A stretch of DNA of 60,085 nt from Verrucomicrobiales bacterium (GTDB lineage: Bacteria > Verrucomicrobiota > Verrucomicrobiia > Verrucomicrobiales > DEV007): positions 71,877 to 131,961 of the forward strand of contig JARGOP010000003.1 of the NCBI GenBank assembly GCA_029233965.1, written 5' to 3'. The position numbers and the translations under genes were made by a program. Shown here piece after piece: positions 35,246 to 43,188 of this stretch (the first letter of the stretch is position 1; each line of letters begins with the position of its first letter). The notes below the pieces were generated by a model. That model was not told the DNA's origin and ran no database searches. It was given only the letters and a program-made list of their open reading frames with translations.

Positions 35246-36511
35246 TCACTTCACCTGACCGGTTCCGAAGGCGAGATACTTGTAGCTGCAGAGTTCCTCG
35301 AGGGCCATGGGGCCGCGGGCGTGGAGCTTGTCGGTGCTGATCCCGATTTCGGCACCGAAGCCGAATTCGGCACCGTCGTTGAAGCGGGTCGAGGCGTTCC
35401 AGAAGACGCAGGCGCTGTCGATTTCGAGCTGAAATTTGGACGCGGCCTCTTCGTCGGTGGTCACAATGACGTCGGTGTGTTTTGAGCCGTAGTGATTGAT
35501 GTGCGCAATCGCCGCGTCGAGGTCGTCGACCACTTTCACGGAAAGAATGTAGTCGAGATATTCTGTGCTCCAGTCTTCATCGGTCGCGGGGATGACGTCC
35601 ACGCCGGCCAGCTCGAGGAATGCTTCGTCACCGCGCAGTTCCACGCGTTTGGCAGAGAGATTCTCCGCGATTTTCGGAGCAAATTCCGCGGCGACCTCGC
35701 GGTGAATGAGGAGCGTTTCCAGCGCGTTGCAGACCGAGGGCTTCTGGCACTTGGAGTTCACTACAATCGCCTCGGCCATATCGAGATCGGCCGCCTTGTC
35801 GACGAAGACGTGGCAGATCCCGTCGTAGTGCTTGATCACCGGCATCCGCGCCATTCCGACGACGGCTTCGATGAGGCTCGCTCCGCCGCGGGGAATGATG
35901 AGATCGAGGTAGGTGTCCATCTCACAGAGGTGGCGCACGCTTTCCCGGTCGGTGAAGGGAATGAGCTGAATGCTGTGGTCGGGCAGGCCCGCCGGCTTTC
36001 CGCCTTCCGCGAGAGCCGCGGCGATGGCGCGGTTCGAGTGGATCGCTTCCTTCCCGCCCCGGAGAATCGTTGCGTTTCCGGTTTTGAAACAGAGCACGGC
36101 AGCGTCGGCAGTGACGTTGGGACGGCTTTCGAAAATGATCCCAATGGTCCCGATCGGGGTGCGTTTTTTCTGAATGCGGAGGCCGTTGGGGCGGCTCCAT
36201 TCCCTGATGATCTCGCCGTTGGGATCGTGGAGCTGAGCGACCTCGCGAATGCCGTTCGCCATCGCGAGGATGCGGTCATGGTCGAGGCGGAGCCGGTCTT
36301 TCATCGCGGCGGTGAGACCCAGCTCGTCAGCGGCGGCGAGGTCCTGCTCGTTCGCGGCGATGATTTCAGCCTCATGCGCCAGGATCCCGTCCGCCATCGC
36401 GAGGAGAATCGCGTTTTTCTGCTCCGTCGTGAGTTTCGTGAGCGCATGAGAAGCGGCCCGGGCCTGCTTGCCCATTTGCCAAACCTGTTCGCAGATTTCT
36501 TCGGAAGTCAT
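35246..36511 (-). CDS. proA: Glutamate-5-semialdehyde dehydrogenase
   Basis: 421 residues. Second step of proline synthesis: reduces gamma-glutamyl phosphate with NADPH. Motifs: GTIGIIFESRPNVTADAAVL, GGKEAIHSNRAIAAAL, and the catalytic cysteine in QKPSVCNALETLL. The C-terminus has RFNDGAEFGFGAEIGIST and ARGPMALEELCSYK. It lies 16 bases downstream of proB, a proBA operon. Confidence 0.96.
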   Translation of the reverse strand: MTSEEICEQVWQMGKQARAASHALTKLTTEQKNAILLAMADGILAHEAEIIAANEQDLAAADELGLTAAMKDRLRLDHDRILAMANGIREVAQLHDPNGEIIREWSRPNGLRIQKKRTPIGTIGIIFESRPNVTADAAVLCFKTGNATILRGGKEAIHSNRAIAAALAEGGKPAGLPDHSIQLIPFTDRESVRHLCEMDTYLDLIIPRGGASLIEAVVGMARMPVIKHYDGICHVFVDKAADLDMAEAIVVNSKCQKPSVCNALETLLIHREVAAEFAPKIAENLSAKRVELRGDEAFLELAGVDVIPATDEDWSTEYLDYILSVKVVDDLDAAIAHINHYGSKHTDVIVTTDEEAASKFQLEIDSACVFWNASTRFNDGAEFGFGAEIGISTDKLHARGPMALEELCSYKYLAFGTGQVK

Positions 36512-36527
36512 GTTGTCGGGGGAAGGT

Positions 36528-37313
36528 TCAGGAAGGAACCGGAAATCGGGTTCCGATCCCGTGGCCGTCGACGATATCGCCGATCTGTTCGGGGTGGAGC
36601 CCGCTCGCGATCACGGTTTCGACGCCGGCGGAGACGGCTTCTTTCACCGCCCGGAGCTTACTCGTCATGCCGCCGACGGAAAGTTCGCCTTTTTCGTCCC
36701 GGGCAAAGTCAAGCACCGTCTCGATGTCGTCGACCCGGTTGATGATATCTTCTTCCGAGGTGGCGTCGGGCCCCATGAGACCGCGAACGCTCGTCAGGAG
36801 CACGAGCAGGTCAGCGCCGATGAGTCGCGCGAGAATAGAGGAAAGGACGTCGTTGTCGCCCACCTTCAGTTCGTAGACGGAGACGGAATCGTTTTCATTC
36901 ACGATCGGTATGACGGTCGTGTGAGGAAGAATCGCATTGACCGTGGCGAGAACGTTGGCGCTGCGCCGCTCGTCGTTCAGATCGTCGTGCGTGACGAGGA
37001 GTTGGGCGACTTTCAGTCCATGATGGCTGAACTGAGTCTCGTACAGGTGCATGAGCCGCGCCTGCCCGGCGGCGGCGCAGGCCTGGAGCATGTCGGTCTC
37101 GATGGGGCGCTGCGTCAGGCCGAAGGTCGAAAGTCCCGCCCCGACGGCACCGGATGAAACCACGACTACCTCATTTCCCGCCGCGCGGAGATCCGCGATG
37201 GCCTGGGAGAGACGGGCGAGCATGGCATGGTGAATCTCGCCTCCGGCCCGCCGCGTGAGGACGCCGGTTCCGATTTTGATCACCACTCGTTTCCCTGTTT
37301 TTGACTCTGCCAT
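36528..37313 (-). CDS. proB: Glutamate 5-kinase, lacking PUA domain
   Basis: 261 residues from the ATG at 37313; an in-frame GTG at 37331 would add six. First enzyme of proline synthesis, phosphorylating glutamate. Amino-acid kinase motifs: VVIKIGTGVLTRR, VVVVSSGAVGAGL, NENDSVS and LLTSVRGLMGPDA. It stops after the kinase domain (near VIASGLHPEQIGDIVDGHGI), so the PUA domain found in E. coli ProB is absent, as in some other lineages. It is the first gene of the proBA operon. Confidence 0.94.
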   Translation of the reverse strand: MAESKTGKRVVIKIGTGVLTRRAGGEIHHAMLARLSQAIADLRAAGNEVVVVSSGAVGAGLSTFGLTQRPIETDMLQACAAAGQARLMHLYETQFSHHGLKVAQLLVTHDDLNDERRSANVLATVNAILPHTTVIPIVNENDSVSVYELKVGDNDVLSSILARLIGADLLVLLTSVRGLMGPDATSEEDIINRVDDIETVLDFARDEKGELSVGGMTSKLRAVKEAVSAGVETVIASGLHPEQIGDIVDGHGIGTRFPVPS

Positions 37314-37490
37314 CTTCGAAAATCCCGCCACGACAACGGCGGGGCGGACAATATGGCGGCGGGAAGGGGGTGTAAAGCGGCAGTTTCCCTTGTCTAAATA
37401 CCGGATAGGACTTGCGATTTCAGTCGGAAAGGAACATCTTACGCGTCCGTGCCGGTCGCTGATCCTCTTCGATCTGATCCGCCGCGAAAA

Positions 37491-37562
37491 GCACTCATAG
37501 TAAAATGGATATTACGTCGGCCTCCGGAGCCGAAGGTCCAGGTTCGATTCCTGGTGAGTGTA
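37491..37562 (+). tRNA. tRNA-Arg(CCG)
   Basis: A complete cloverleaf is visible. Acceptor stem GCACTCA/TGAGTGT (with a G1-U72 wobble), D arm GTAA/TTAC with GG in the loop, anticodon stem TCGGC/GCCGA, anticodon loop CTCCGGA giving CCG, four-base variable loop, T arm CCAGG-TTCGATT-CCTGG, discriminator A. CCA is not encoded. It decodes CGG. It is divergent from proB. Confidence 0.95.
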
Positions 37563-37565
37563 TTT

Positions 37566-37584
37566 ATTTTCGCGAAGCGAAAAT
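37566..37584. terminator. Hairpin just after tRNA-Arg
   Basis: ATTTTCGC (37566-37573), three-base loop GAA and GCGAAAAT (37577-37584) make a perfect 8-bp hairpin starting 4 bases after the tRNA. No further T-run follows. It may end or process the tRNA transcript. Confidence 0.45.
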
Positions 37585-37640
37585 CCTCCGAATCTTACTC
37601 CTAATCCCCGTCGATTAGGCGAGGTGGTGTGCTTCGGTGT

Positions 37641-37689
37641 TTTCGCTCACGCTCAAACCTACGGGGAGGCGGCGTTCCCGTAGGCGAAA
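37641..37689. repeat. Palindromic REP-like element
   Basis: CCTACGGG (37658-37665) and CCCGTAGG (37677-37684) form a perfect 8-bp inverted repeat with an 11-base spacer. The flanking TTTCG (37641-37645) and CGAAA (37685-37689) can pair further out across an internal loop. It lies in the 388-base region (37563-37950) downstream of the tRNA that lacks a confident gene, and looks like a repetitive extragenic palindrome. Copy number elsewhere cannot be seen here. Confidence 0.5.
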
Positions 37690-37707
37690 CCGCGCTCGAA
37701 ATGGTTC

Positions 37708-37881
37708 TCACTCCAGCGCGTCGAGGGCCGCAATGATATCCCGCGGCTCGGCTCGCTTTGTGTAGTCCGCCTCCAGAAACGCCCGGCCGTCTTCCGGGCC
37801 TCGAATAAGAAGCTGAGGGGTTCGTCTTCCGCTGTCGTGAAATGGAAAGGCAGGACAAAAGTAGCGAGAAGGAGGAGTCAA
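37708..37881 (-). pseudogene. Possible C-terminal remnant or short ORF
   Basis: A 57-codon open stretch, beginning at a TTG (37881) and ending at a TGA, reads in the same frame as the candidate selenoprotein but lies after its stop, with two further in-frame stops (TAA, TGA) in between. The sequence is protein-like: TPQLLIRGPEDGRAFLEADY, then AEPRDIIAALDALE, as at the end of a thioredoxin-like domain. No ATG or ribosome-binding site is seen. It may be a decayed gene end, or a real short gene; I could not decide. Confidence 0.35.
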
Positions 37882-37950
37882 AATATCAGGGGAACAGAGA
37901 CGAAAAAGCGCTCATCTTCCTTACGGATGATCGCTTCTTTTATTGGCTCG

Positions 37951-39027
37951 CTACTCTCTGCCTTTACCCTTCCTTTTGGTCTTGCTGCCGCGATCAATTT
38001 CCCCGTCACCATCGCGGTCTTCGCCGTAGGGAATTTCGTTTTCGAAGAAGATGTCCTTGCGGCGGCCTTCGTCGACATGATCTGCGTACACTTTTCGAGT
38101 CTCGGATTGGGCGAAAAGTTCGTTGGCCGCGAGAAGGGCATCCGCCAGGGCGGTCTTGTCAGCGGTGAGGGGAAGCTGCGCAATCGCTTTTCCTTTCCGG
38201 CCGAACGGATCGGCCTGAATGATAAAATAACCGGACTTCGCCCGGGCATCGGAAACCGACTCAGCCCAGAGCGTATCGGTTGCTGCGGATCCGAAGTCGA
38301 GATGGAAGCGCCCGACGATGTCTTCTCTGGCGAAAACCGATTGGAGGGTGTCTTTGGTGTTCATGAGATCGCCGGGTGAGGCGGCGACGAAAAGGAGCAG
38401 GCGCTGATCACCGGAGGCGACATTCAGAGCCTGGCGGAAGGAATGGAAATCCTGCAGGACCATTTCATTCGGGGCACCCTTCGGCGAATAGTTGTCGGTG
38501 ATTTCGGCCATGGCCTGAATGACCTCTTCGGTGGATCCCGGCTCGGCACCCGGGCCGCGCCCTTTCGCGCCGAGGATCGTCACGGGGCTCCGACTGGAAG
38601 CGGTCAGTTGCGTCTCACCATCCGGTGCAAGAATGCAGAAGGAGGTGTTCGCGAATCTGCCGTTGAGAATTTTCCGGACAATTTCTTCGTGTGCTTTGCT
38701 TTCAAATGTCTCAAGGCGGACGCAGACGAACGCACGGGAGGCTTCAATAAATTCTTCAGTCGAGAACAAACTGTTCTGCGTTTGGGTGTAACCCGGTCAG
38801 AAGACTCCGGGGATACCTGAACAGGTTGCGGCCGCCGCCATGAAGAAGATCGGGCGGTTCGAGCGTTGCGCTTCTTCGAGCGCGGTATCCCATGTCGTGT
38901 ACCACATGATCCCGGCATCACCGACAGACTGAGCAGACGGGGCAATGTCAATAGGCCTCGGGCCCTGCCCAAAAGACGAGCCGATCAGAGCAGCGGTGGA
39001 AAGAGTGATGAGAATGAGTCGTTTCAT
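37951..39027 (-). CDS. Candidate secreted selenoprotein, two thioredoxin-like domains
   Basis: One reading frame from the ATG at 39027 to the TAG at 37951 (358 residues) is broken only by a TGA at 38797-38799, codon 77. A signal peptide (MKRLILITLSTAALIGSSFG) is followed by a thioredoxin-like start (TTWDTALEEAQRSNRPIFFM), then TCSGIPGVF-U-PGYTQTQ in the place of the redox loop, and the next helix and strand (FSTEEFIEASRAFVCVRLET). A second thioredoxin-like domain follows (DQRLLLFVAASPGDLM) and an acidic EF-hand/dockerin-like loop DRDGDGEIDRG near the end. Cys69 precedes Sec77 by eight positions. The downstream part has no ATG until far inside the domain, so it is unlikely to be a separate gene. 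A hairpin of bacterial SECIS type lies at 38763-38777. Alternatives are a nonsense mutation from a Cys codon or a sequencing error. Confidence 0.7.
38763..38777 (-). promoter_or_regulatory. Candidate bacterial SECIS hairpin
   Basis: On the coding strand, AGAACA (38777-38772), loop GTT (38771-38769), TGTTCT (38768-38763) gives a perfect 6-bp stem. The loop begins with G and starts 25 nt after the TGA, inside the roughly 16-37 nt range known for bacterial SECIS apical loops. SelB binding is inferred only. Confidence 0.55.
38797..38799 (-). other. In-frame TGA, candidate Sec codon 77
   Basis: The TGA lies between GVF and PGYTQ codons, with open reading on both sides in the same frame. It sits where a cysteine would be expected in a thioredoxin-like redox loop. 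Confidence 0.6.
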
Positions 39028-39090
39028 GCAGGGATAAACCTGAGAGACGGCGAATGGTTTCAACATTTCTTGAAAACAGCTTTCAGAGAG

Positions 39091-41883
39091 TCAAAGATAG
39101 CGCTTCAAATAGTGACCTGTCAGGGAGTTTTTGTCTGAAGCAATATCGCGAGGCGTGCCGGTTGCGATGACCTCGCCACCTTCGTCACCGCCGCCCGGAC
39201 CCATGTCGATGAGCCAGTCGGCGCACTTGATGACGTCGAGGTTGTGCTCGATCACGATGAGCGTATTGCCCTGGTCGCGGAGACGGTAAAAGACCTCAAG
39301 CAGCGTCGCAATGTCCGCAAAATGGAGGCCGGTGGTGGGTTCGTCGAGGAGGTAAACGGTGTTGCCCGTCGCCGTTTTCCCGAGCTCGGCGGCGAGCTTG
39401 ATGCGTTGGGCTTCGCCGCCGGAAAGAGTCGTCGCGGATTGACCGAGTCGTACATAGCCGAGCCCGACGTCGCGGAGAGCGCGGAGTTGCTGACTGATCT
39501 TGGGAATTTTTCGAAAGAAAGCGAGGGCATCGTCGACCGTCATTTCGAGAACGTCGGCGATGCTTTTTCCCCGATAGGTGACATCGAGCGTTTCGCGGTT
39601 GTAGCGGCGCCCGTTGCAGGATTCGCAGGTGACGTAGACGTCGCTGAGGAAGTGCATGTCGATCTTGATGAGGCCATCGCCCTGGCAGGCTTCGCAACGG
39701 CCTCCGGTGACGTTGAAGCTAAAGCGTCCCGGCTCGTATCCACGGGCCCGTGAGGCGGGGAGCTGGGAGAAAAGATCCCGGATCGGGCTGAAGACGCCGA
39801 TGTAGGTCGCCGGGTTCGAGCGGGGACTGCGACCGATCGGCGCCTGGTCGATCACGATGACTTTGTCGACATGCTCAAAGCCCTCGATGCGGTCATGCTC
39901 GCCGGGCTTTTCTTTGCTCTGATGAAAGTGACGGAAAAGAGCACGTCGCAAAATGTCATCGACGAGAGTGGATTTCCCGCTCCCGGAAAGGCCGGTCACG
40001 CAGATGAACTGACCGATCGGAAAGCTGACATCGATGTCCTTCAAGTTGTGTTCGCGGGCCCCGCGGACGACGAGTTCGCGCGGGTCCGCGTCGAAGAGGG
40101 CGGGCGGTTGTGGCTCGATCGAGATTCGTCCTGACAAATACGCCCCGGTGATGGAGTCGGGATGGGCGATCACTTCTTCGGGCGTTCCCCGGGCAAGAAG
40201 CTGACCACCGTTTTCACCCGCTTGAGGGCCGAGGTCAAGAAGGTGATCGGCAGCGCGGATCGTGTCTTCATCGTGTTCGACGACGATGACGGTATTCCCG
40301 ACGTCGCGGAGGTTCTTTAGCGTTTCGATGAGTTTCTCGTTGTCCGCCTGATGCAGCCCGATGCTGGGTTCGTCGAGAACATAGAGGACCCCGGCGAGGC
40401 CGGCGCCGAGTTGGGTCGCGAGTCGGATGCGCTGGCTTTCCCCGCCCGAGAGCGTGCCGCTTTGTCGATCAAGCGAGAGATAGCCCAGTCCAACGGTGTT
40501 GAGAAAGCTGAGACGCTTCCGGACTTCGTTGAGAACCTCGGTGGCGTAGGTGGCCTGTGTGTCGGTCAGGATGACGTCCTCGAGCCAGTCGAGGGCGCGG
40601 GCGATACTGAGGGATGTGAATCCTTCGATCGAAAGGGGGGTGAGGTGGTGGTTCAGGGTGATGGAGAGGATGTCATCCTTGAGTCGCTTCCCTTCGCAGG
40701 TCGGGCAGGGTCTGGCACTCATGAAACGACGGACGTTTCGCTTCGTCACTTCGCTTTTGCTGGTTTCGAGGAGGCGGACCGCCTGGGTGGCCAGTCCCTC
40801 GAAGTCATCGTCTCCGTAGAGGAGCGCTTTCTTGAACTCGTGAGGCAGATCCCTGATCGGGTCGTCGAAACTGGCGTCGTAGGTTTTCGCGAGATCTTCG
40901 ATAGCACGTTGATGAAAGCCCTTTCGCGTCTTTGATCCCGTCCACCAGGTTTTGATGGCTCCCTCCACGATGCTTTTGTCAGGGTCCGGGACGATCAGTT
41001 CGCCGTCGGGGACAAGGCGGGTGCCGAGGCCGTGACAGGCGGGACAGGCGCCGAGGTGGCTGTTGAAGGAGAAGTGCTTCGGGGTCAGCTTCGGGAGGCT
41101 GAATCCGGTTTCCGGATTGGTGTAGTTAAAGGTGAAATCGTACTGCTCCCACGTCTCGCTTTCGGGTGTTTGCACGAGAGCCGAGATGTGATTCTCAGAA
41201 AGCGTTTGCGCGATTTCCAGTGAATCAGCGAGGCGGCTGCGGATGTCCTCGCGGATGACGAGACGGTCGATCACGATCTCGGCCTGTTTCGCTTTCGGTT
41301 TCTCGCCCGCCTCTTCGATCTCGATAATTTCCCCGTCGAGCCGGGCGCGGAGAAAGCCCTGCACGCGGTGACGCTCGAGAACATCCTTGAGCGTTTCCCC
41401 GCGCTCCACCTTGAGGGGGGCGAGGAGAAAAATCTTCGTGCGCTCAGGTGACGCGGTTAGCGTTTCAACGATATCTTTCACGGTGTGGCGAACGAGAGGC
41501 ACTCCGGTTTCGGGATCGTGTGGCTGGCCGAGGGCGGCGTAGATGATTCGCAGGTAATCGTAAATTTCGGTCGCTGTCGCGATCGTGGATCGCGGGTTCG
41601 GCTGGGAGCTTCGCTGTTCGATCGCAATCGCCGGGGTGAGACCTTCGATGAAATCGACGTCCGGTTTCTCGAGTTGATCGAGAAACTGCCGCGCGTAGGC
41701 GGAGAGCGATTCGACGTAGCGGCGTTGCCCTTCCGCGTAGAGCGTGTCGAAGGCGAGCGAGGATTTTCCCGATCCGGAAACGCCGGTGATCACGACGAAC
41801 CGGTTTCTCGGGATTTCCAAATTCAGGTTTTTCAGGTTATGCTGTCGAGCTCCCTGAATTTTAATCACAGCATTATCGCCCAT
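39091..41883 (-). CDS. uvrA: Excinuclease ABC subunit A
   Basis: 930 residues. DNA damage recognition ATPase of nucleotide excision repair. Two ABC modules: first P-loop [15 protein letters not shown], second [15 protein letters not shown]; signatures [16 protein letters not shown] and [16 protein letters not shown]. Zinc modules are seen as CPACHGLG...CPTCEG and CEACQGDG...[10 protein letters not shown]. The start at 41883 is followed at once by the divergent pseudo-receiver start at 41884, so one of the two starts or promoters must lie inside the other gene. The candidate selenoprotein gene begins 63 bases downstream of the uvrA stop. Confidence 0.97.
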   Translation of the reverse strand: MGDNAVIKIQGARQHNLKNLNLEIPRNRFVVITGVSGSGKSSLAFDTLYAEGQRRYVESLSAYARQFLDQLEKPDVDFIEGLTPAIAIEQRSSQPNPRSTIATATEIYDYLRIIYAALGQPHDPETGVPLVRHTVKDIVETLTASPERTKIFLLAPLKVERGETLKDVLERHRVQGFLRARLDGEIIEIEEAGEKPKAKQAEIVIDRLVIREDIRSRLADSLEIAQTLSENHISALVQTPESETWEQYDFTFNYTNPETGFSLPKLTPKHFSFNSHLGACPACHGLGTRLVPDGELIVPDPDKSIVEGAIKTWWTGSKTRKGFHQRAIEDLAKTYDASFDDPIRDLPHEFKKALLYGDDDFEGLATQAVRLLETSKSEVTKRNVRRFMSARPCPTCEGKRLKDDILSITLNHHLTPLSIEGFTSLSIARALDWLEDVILTDTQATYATEVLNEVRKRLSFLNTVGLGYLSLDRQSGTLSGGESQRIRLATQLGAGLAGVLYVLDEPSIGLHQADNEKLIETLKNLRDVGNTVIVVEHDEDTIRAADHLLDLGPQAGENGGQLLARGTPEEVIAHPDSITGAYLSGRISIEPQPPALFDADPRELVVRGAREHNLKDIDVSFPIGQFICVTGLSGSGKSTLVDDILRRALFRHFHQSKEKPGEHDRIEGFEHVDKVIVIDQAPIGRSPRSNPATYIGVFSPIRDLFSQLPASRARGYEPGRFSFNVTGGRCEACQGDGLIKIDMHFLSDVYVTCESCNGRRYNRETLDVTYRGKSIADVLEMTVDDALAFFRKIPKISQQLRALRDVGLGYVRLGQSATTLSGGEAQRIKLAAELGKTATGNTVYLLDEPTTGLHFADIATLLEVFYRLRDQGNTLIVIEHNLDVIKCADWLIDMGPGGGDEGGEVIATGTPRDIASDKNSLTGHYLKRYL

Positions 41884-42516
41884 ATGGAAGGTCGGTCGGA
41901 ACGGAAATGGAAAACATTAAGGCATATCGGCTCCCCGCAAGGGGAGTCTGAGATTGCTGTGGTCGATACGAATCACGATGAAATCGAGGGCGTCGGTGCA
42001 GAAGTCGCTCCGGATTCGTGCAAAGAGAAGGAAGCGGAGTTCGAAGAAACCGGCATCGAAGCCGGGGTTGTCGATGGAATCATCGCGCTCCCGCCGGAGG
42101 AATACAGTCCCGAGCGGGTTCTCGTCGTCCTGCCGGTTGCCTCCACGACCCGCCTGATCCGGGAAACGCTGGAAAACTTCACGGGTGCGGAAGTGGTGAC
42201 GACTTCGAATCCGCTCCGGGGCTTCGAGTTGGCGCTGCAGAGACCCTACCGGGTCTTTCTTTTCGGGATGCAGTTCGAGGAGTTGAGCGGACCGATGCTC
42301 TATGAACTGGTTTCGAAAGCCTACGGCAACGAACACGGCCCGAAACGCCTCGCTCCCGGCGTGGTTTTTGTTCGTGAGGAAAATGATCCGAAGCTCCCTG
42401 AGGAATTGACCCGGGACGTGCGGGTGAAGGATGTTATCAGCAAACCGGTTCGAATCGACCGGCTTCTCAAGGCGGTGAGCAACGTCATCGAAGTCCTCGA
42501 TCCCACGGCGGGGTAG
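41884..42516 (+). CDS. Pseudo-receiver domain protein
   Basis: 210 residues if the ATG at 41884 is used; a GTG at 41959 is a plausible later start. Residues 1-75 are acidic and low in complexity. Residues about 78-200 fold like a CheY receiver: strand ERVLVVLP, helix TTRLIRETLENF, strand YRVFLFGM, then SGPMLYELV, and VISKPVRIDRLLKAV with the conserved lysine. The acidic pocket is missing (Leu-Pro where two aspartates are usual) and the phosphoacceptor aspartate is replaced in FLFGMQ. It is thus unlikely to be phosphorylated. Its start abuts that of uvrA on the opposite strand. Function unknown. Confidence 0.72.
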   Translation: MEGRSERKWKTLRHIGSPQGESEIAVVDTNHDEIEGVGAEVAPDSCKEKEAEFEETGIEAGVVDGIIALPPEEYSPERVLVVLPVASTTRLIRETLENFTGAEVVTTSNPLRGFELALQRPYRVFLFGMQFEELSGPMLYELVSKAYGNEHGPKRLAPGVVFVREENDPKLPEELTRDVRVKDVISKPVRIDRLLKAVSNVIEVLDPTAG

Positions 42517-42518
42517 GC

Positions 42519-42779
42519 TCAAGAGCGTTTCCCGATTTTCGAGAATACGATTTCCGCACCGGCGGCCTTGGTGTGGTAGACGAATTCCATGAGTTCCCCG
42601 AGGCGTCCGTCGGGAAATCCATCCTGCCTCTCGACGAACCAGTGAAGATATTCGTAGGGAAGGGTATGCAGATGCCGGTTCCGGTAGCGTCCAAAGGGCA
42701 TGCGGTAGACCTCAAGATCAGCGAGATTTTCAGCGAGCTCCCGCTTCATCGCCTCGGCGGGATCGAATTCTTCACTCAT
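42519..42779 (-). CDS. DUF3820-family small protein
   Basis: 86 residues from the ATG at 42779. MPFGRYRNRHLHTLPYEYLHWFVERQD matches the DUF3820 pattern (a short MPFGKYKG-x-L-x-x-LPxxYLxWF box), shown here in pieces around MPFGRYRNRHLHTLP. The family is small, nucleic-acid-linked and otherwise uncharacterised. It overlaps the end of the upstream alkyltransferase gene by 8 bases, so the two are probably co-translated. It converges with the pseudo-receiver gene, 2 bases away. Confidence 0.8.
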   Translation of the reverse strand: MSEEFDPAEAMKRELAENLADLEVYRMPFGRYRNRHLHTLPYEYLHWFVERQDGFPDGRLGELMEFVYHTKAAGAEIVFSKIGKRS

Positions 42780-43107
42780 CAAACTGATAGCAGCAGTCGC
42801 GGCTGATCGTGCCGTTCTCCCGAAAGACAACGCCTTCATTTTCGAGAAGACGTCGTTTTCGGAGAACGGGCTCTCCCTCGTTCCGGCCGCTGAACCCTCC
42901 GATTTTGAGATCTGAGCTGACGACGCGATGGCAGGGCGTGTCGGGAGCAAACGGGTTTCGTTTCAGGGCCTGGCCGATCGCGCGGGGAGAGGCGCAGTCG
43001 ATGTATTTTCCCAGCCGTCCGTAGGTCGTGACTTTGCCTTTCGGAATGAGCTGGAGGGCGTCGTAGACTTTGCTCTCGAAGTTGGTGGGCGGGCGATGCG
43101 TCTCCAT
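42772..43107 (-). CDS. MGMT-type alkyltransferase domain protein
   Basis: 111 residues. It consists only of the O6-alkylguanine-DNA alkyltransferase DNA-binding domain: LQLIPKGKVTTYGRLGKYID (helix-turn-helix), SPRAIGQALKRNPFAP, then the active-site PCHRVVSSD and GGFSGRNEG. The PCHR cysteine is present, so it could transfer alkyl groups, unlike the ATL proteins that carry Trp there. The N-terminal domain of Ada/Ogt is absent. It probably repairs alkylated guanine or acts as a damage sensor; uvrA lies close by but is not in the same unit. Confidence 0.88.
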   Translation of the reverse strand: METHRPPTNFESKVYDALQLIPKGKVTTYGRLGKYIDCASPRAIGQALKRNPFAPDTPCHRVVSSDLKIGGFSGRNEGEPVLRKRRLLENEGVVFRENGTISRDCCYQFDE

Positions 43108-43188
43108 GGCTCGTCAAAGTAGCGAAAAGCACGGGTTTCCGCAATTGCTGACTTGGTTTCGCGAATCTGACCGCTATAGAATACCGCC

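Noticed and set aside
37390-37396. A further TTGTCTA box upstream of the tRNA.
   Set aside because: Single copy without its inverted partner, far from any carotenoid gene; probably chance.
37601-37858. An 85-codon minus-strand frame downstream of the tRNA.
   Set aside because: Arg/Pro/Ser-rich low-complexity translation spanning the palindrome. The overlapping frame at 37708-37881 reads more like protein.
38797-38799. A simple reading of the TGA as the end of a 76-residue gene with a separate gene after it.
   Set aside because: The downstream part has no ATG near its beginning, stays in the same frame, and continues the same thioredoxin-like fold, so Sec or a single nonsense change explains it better.
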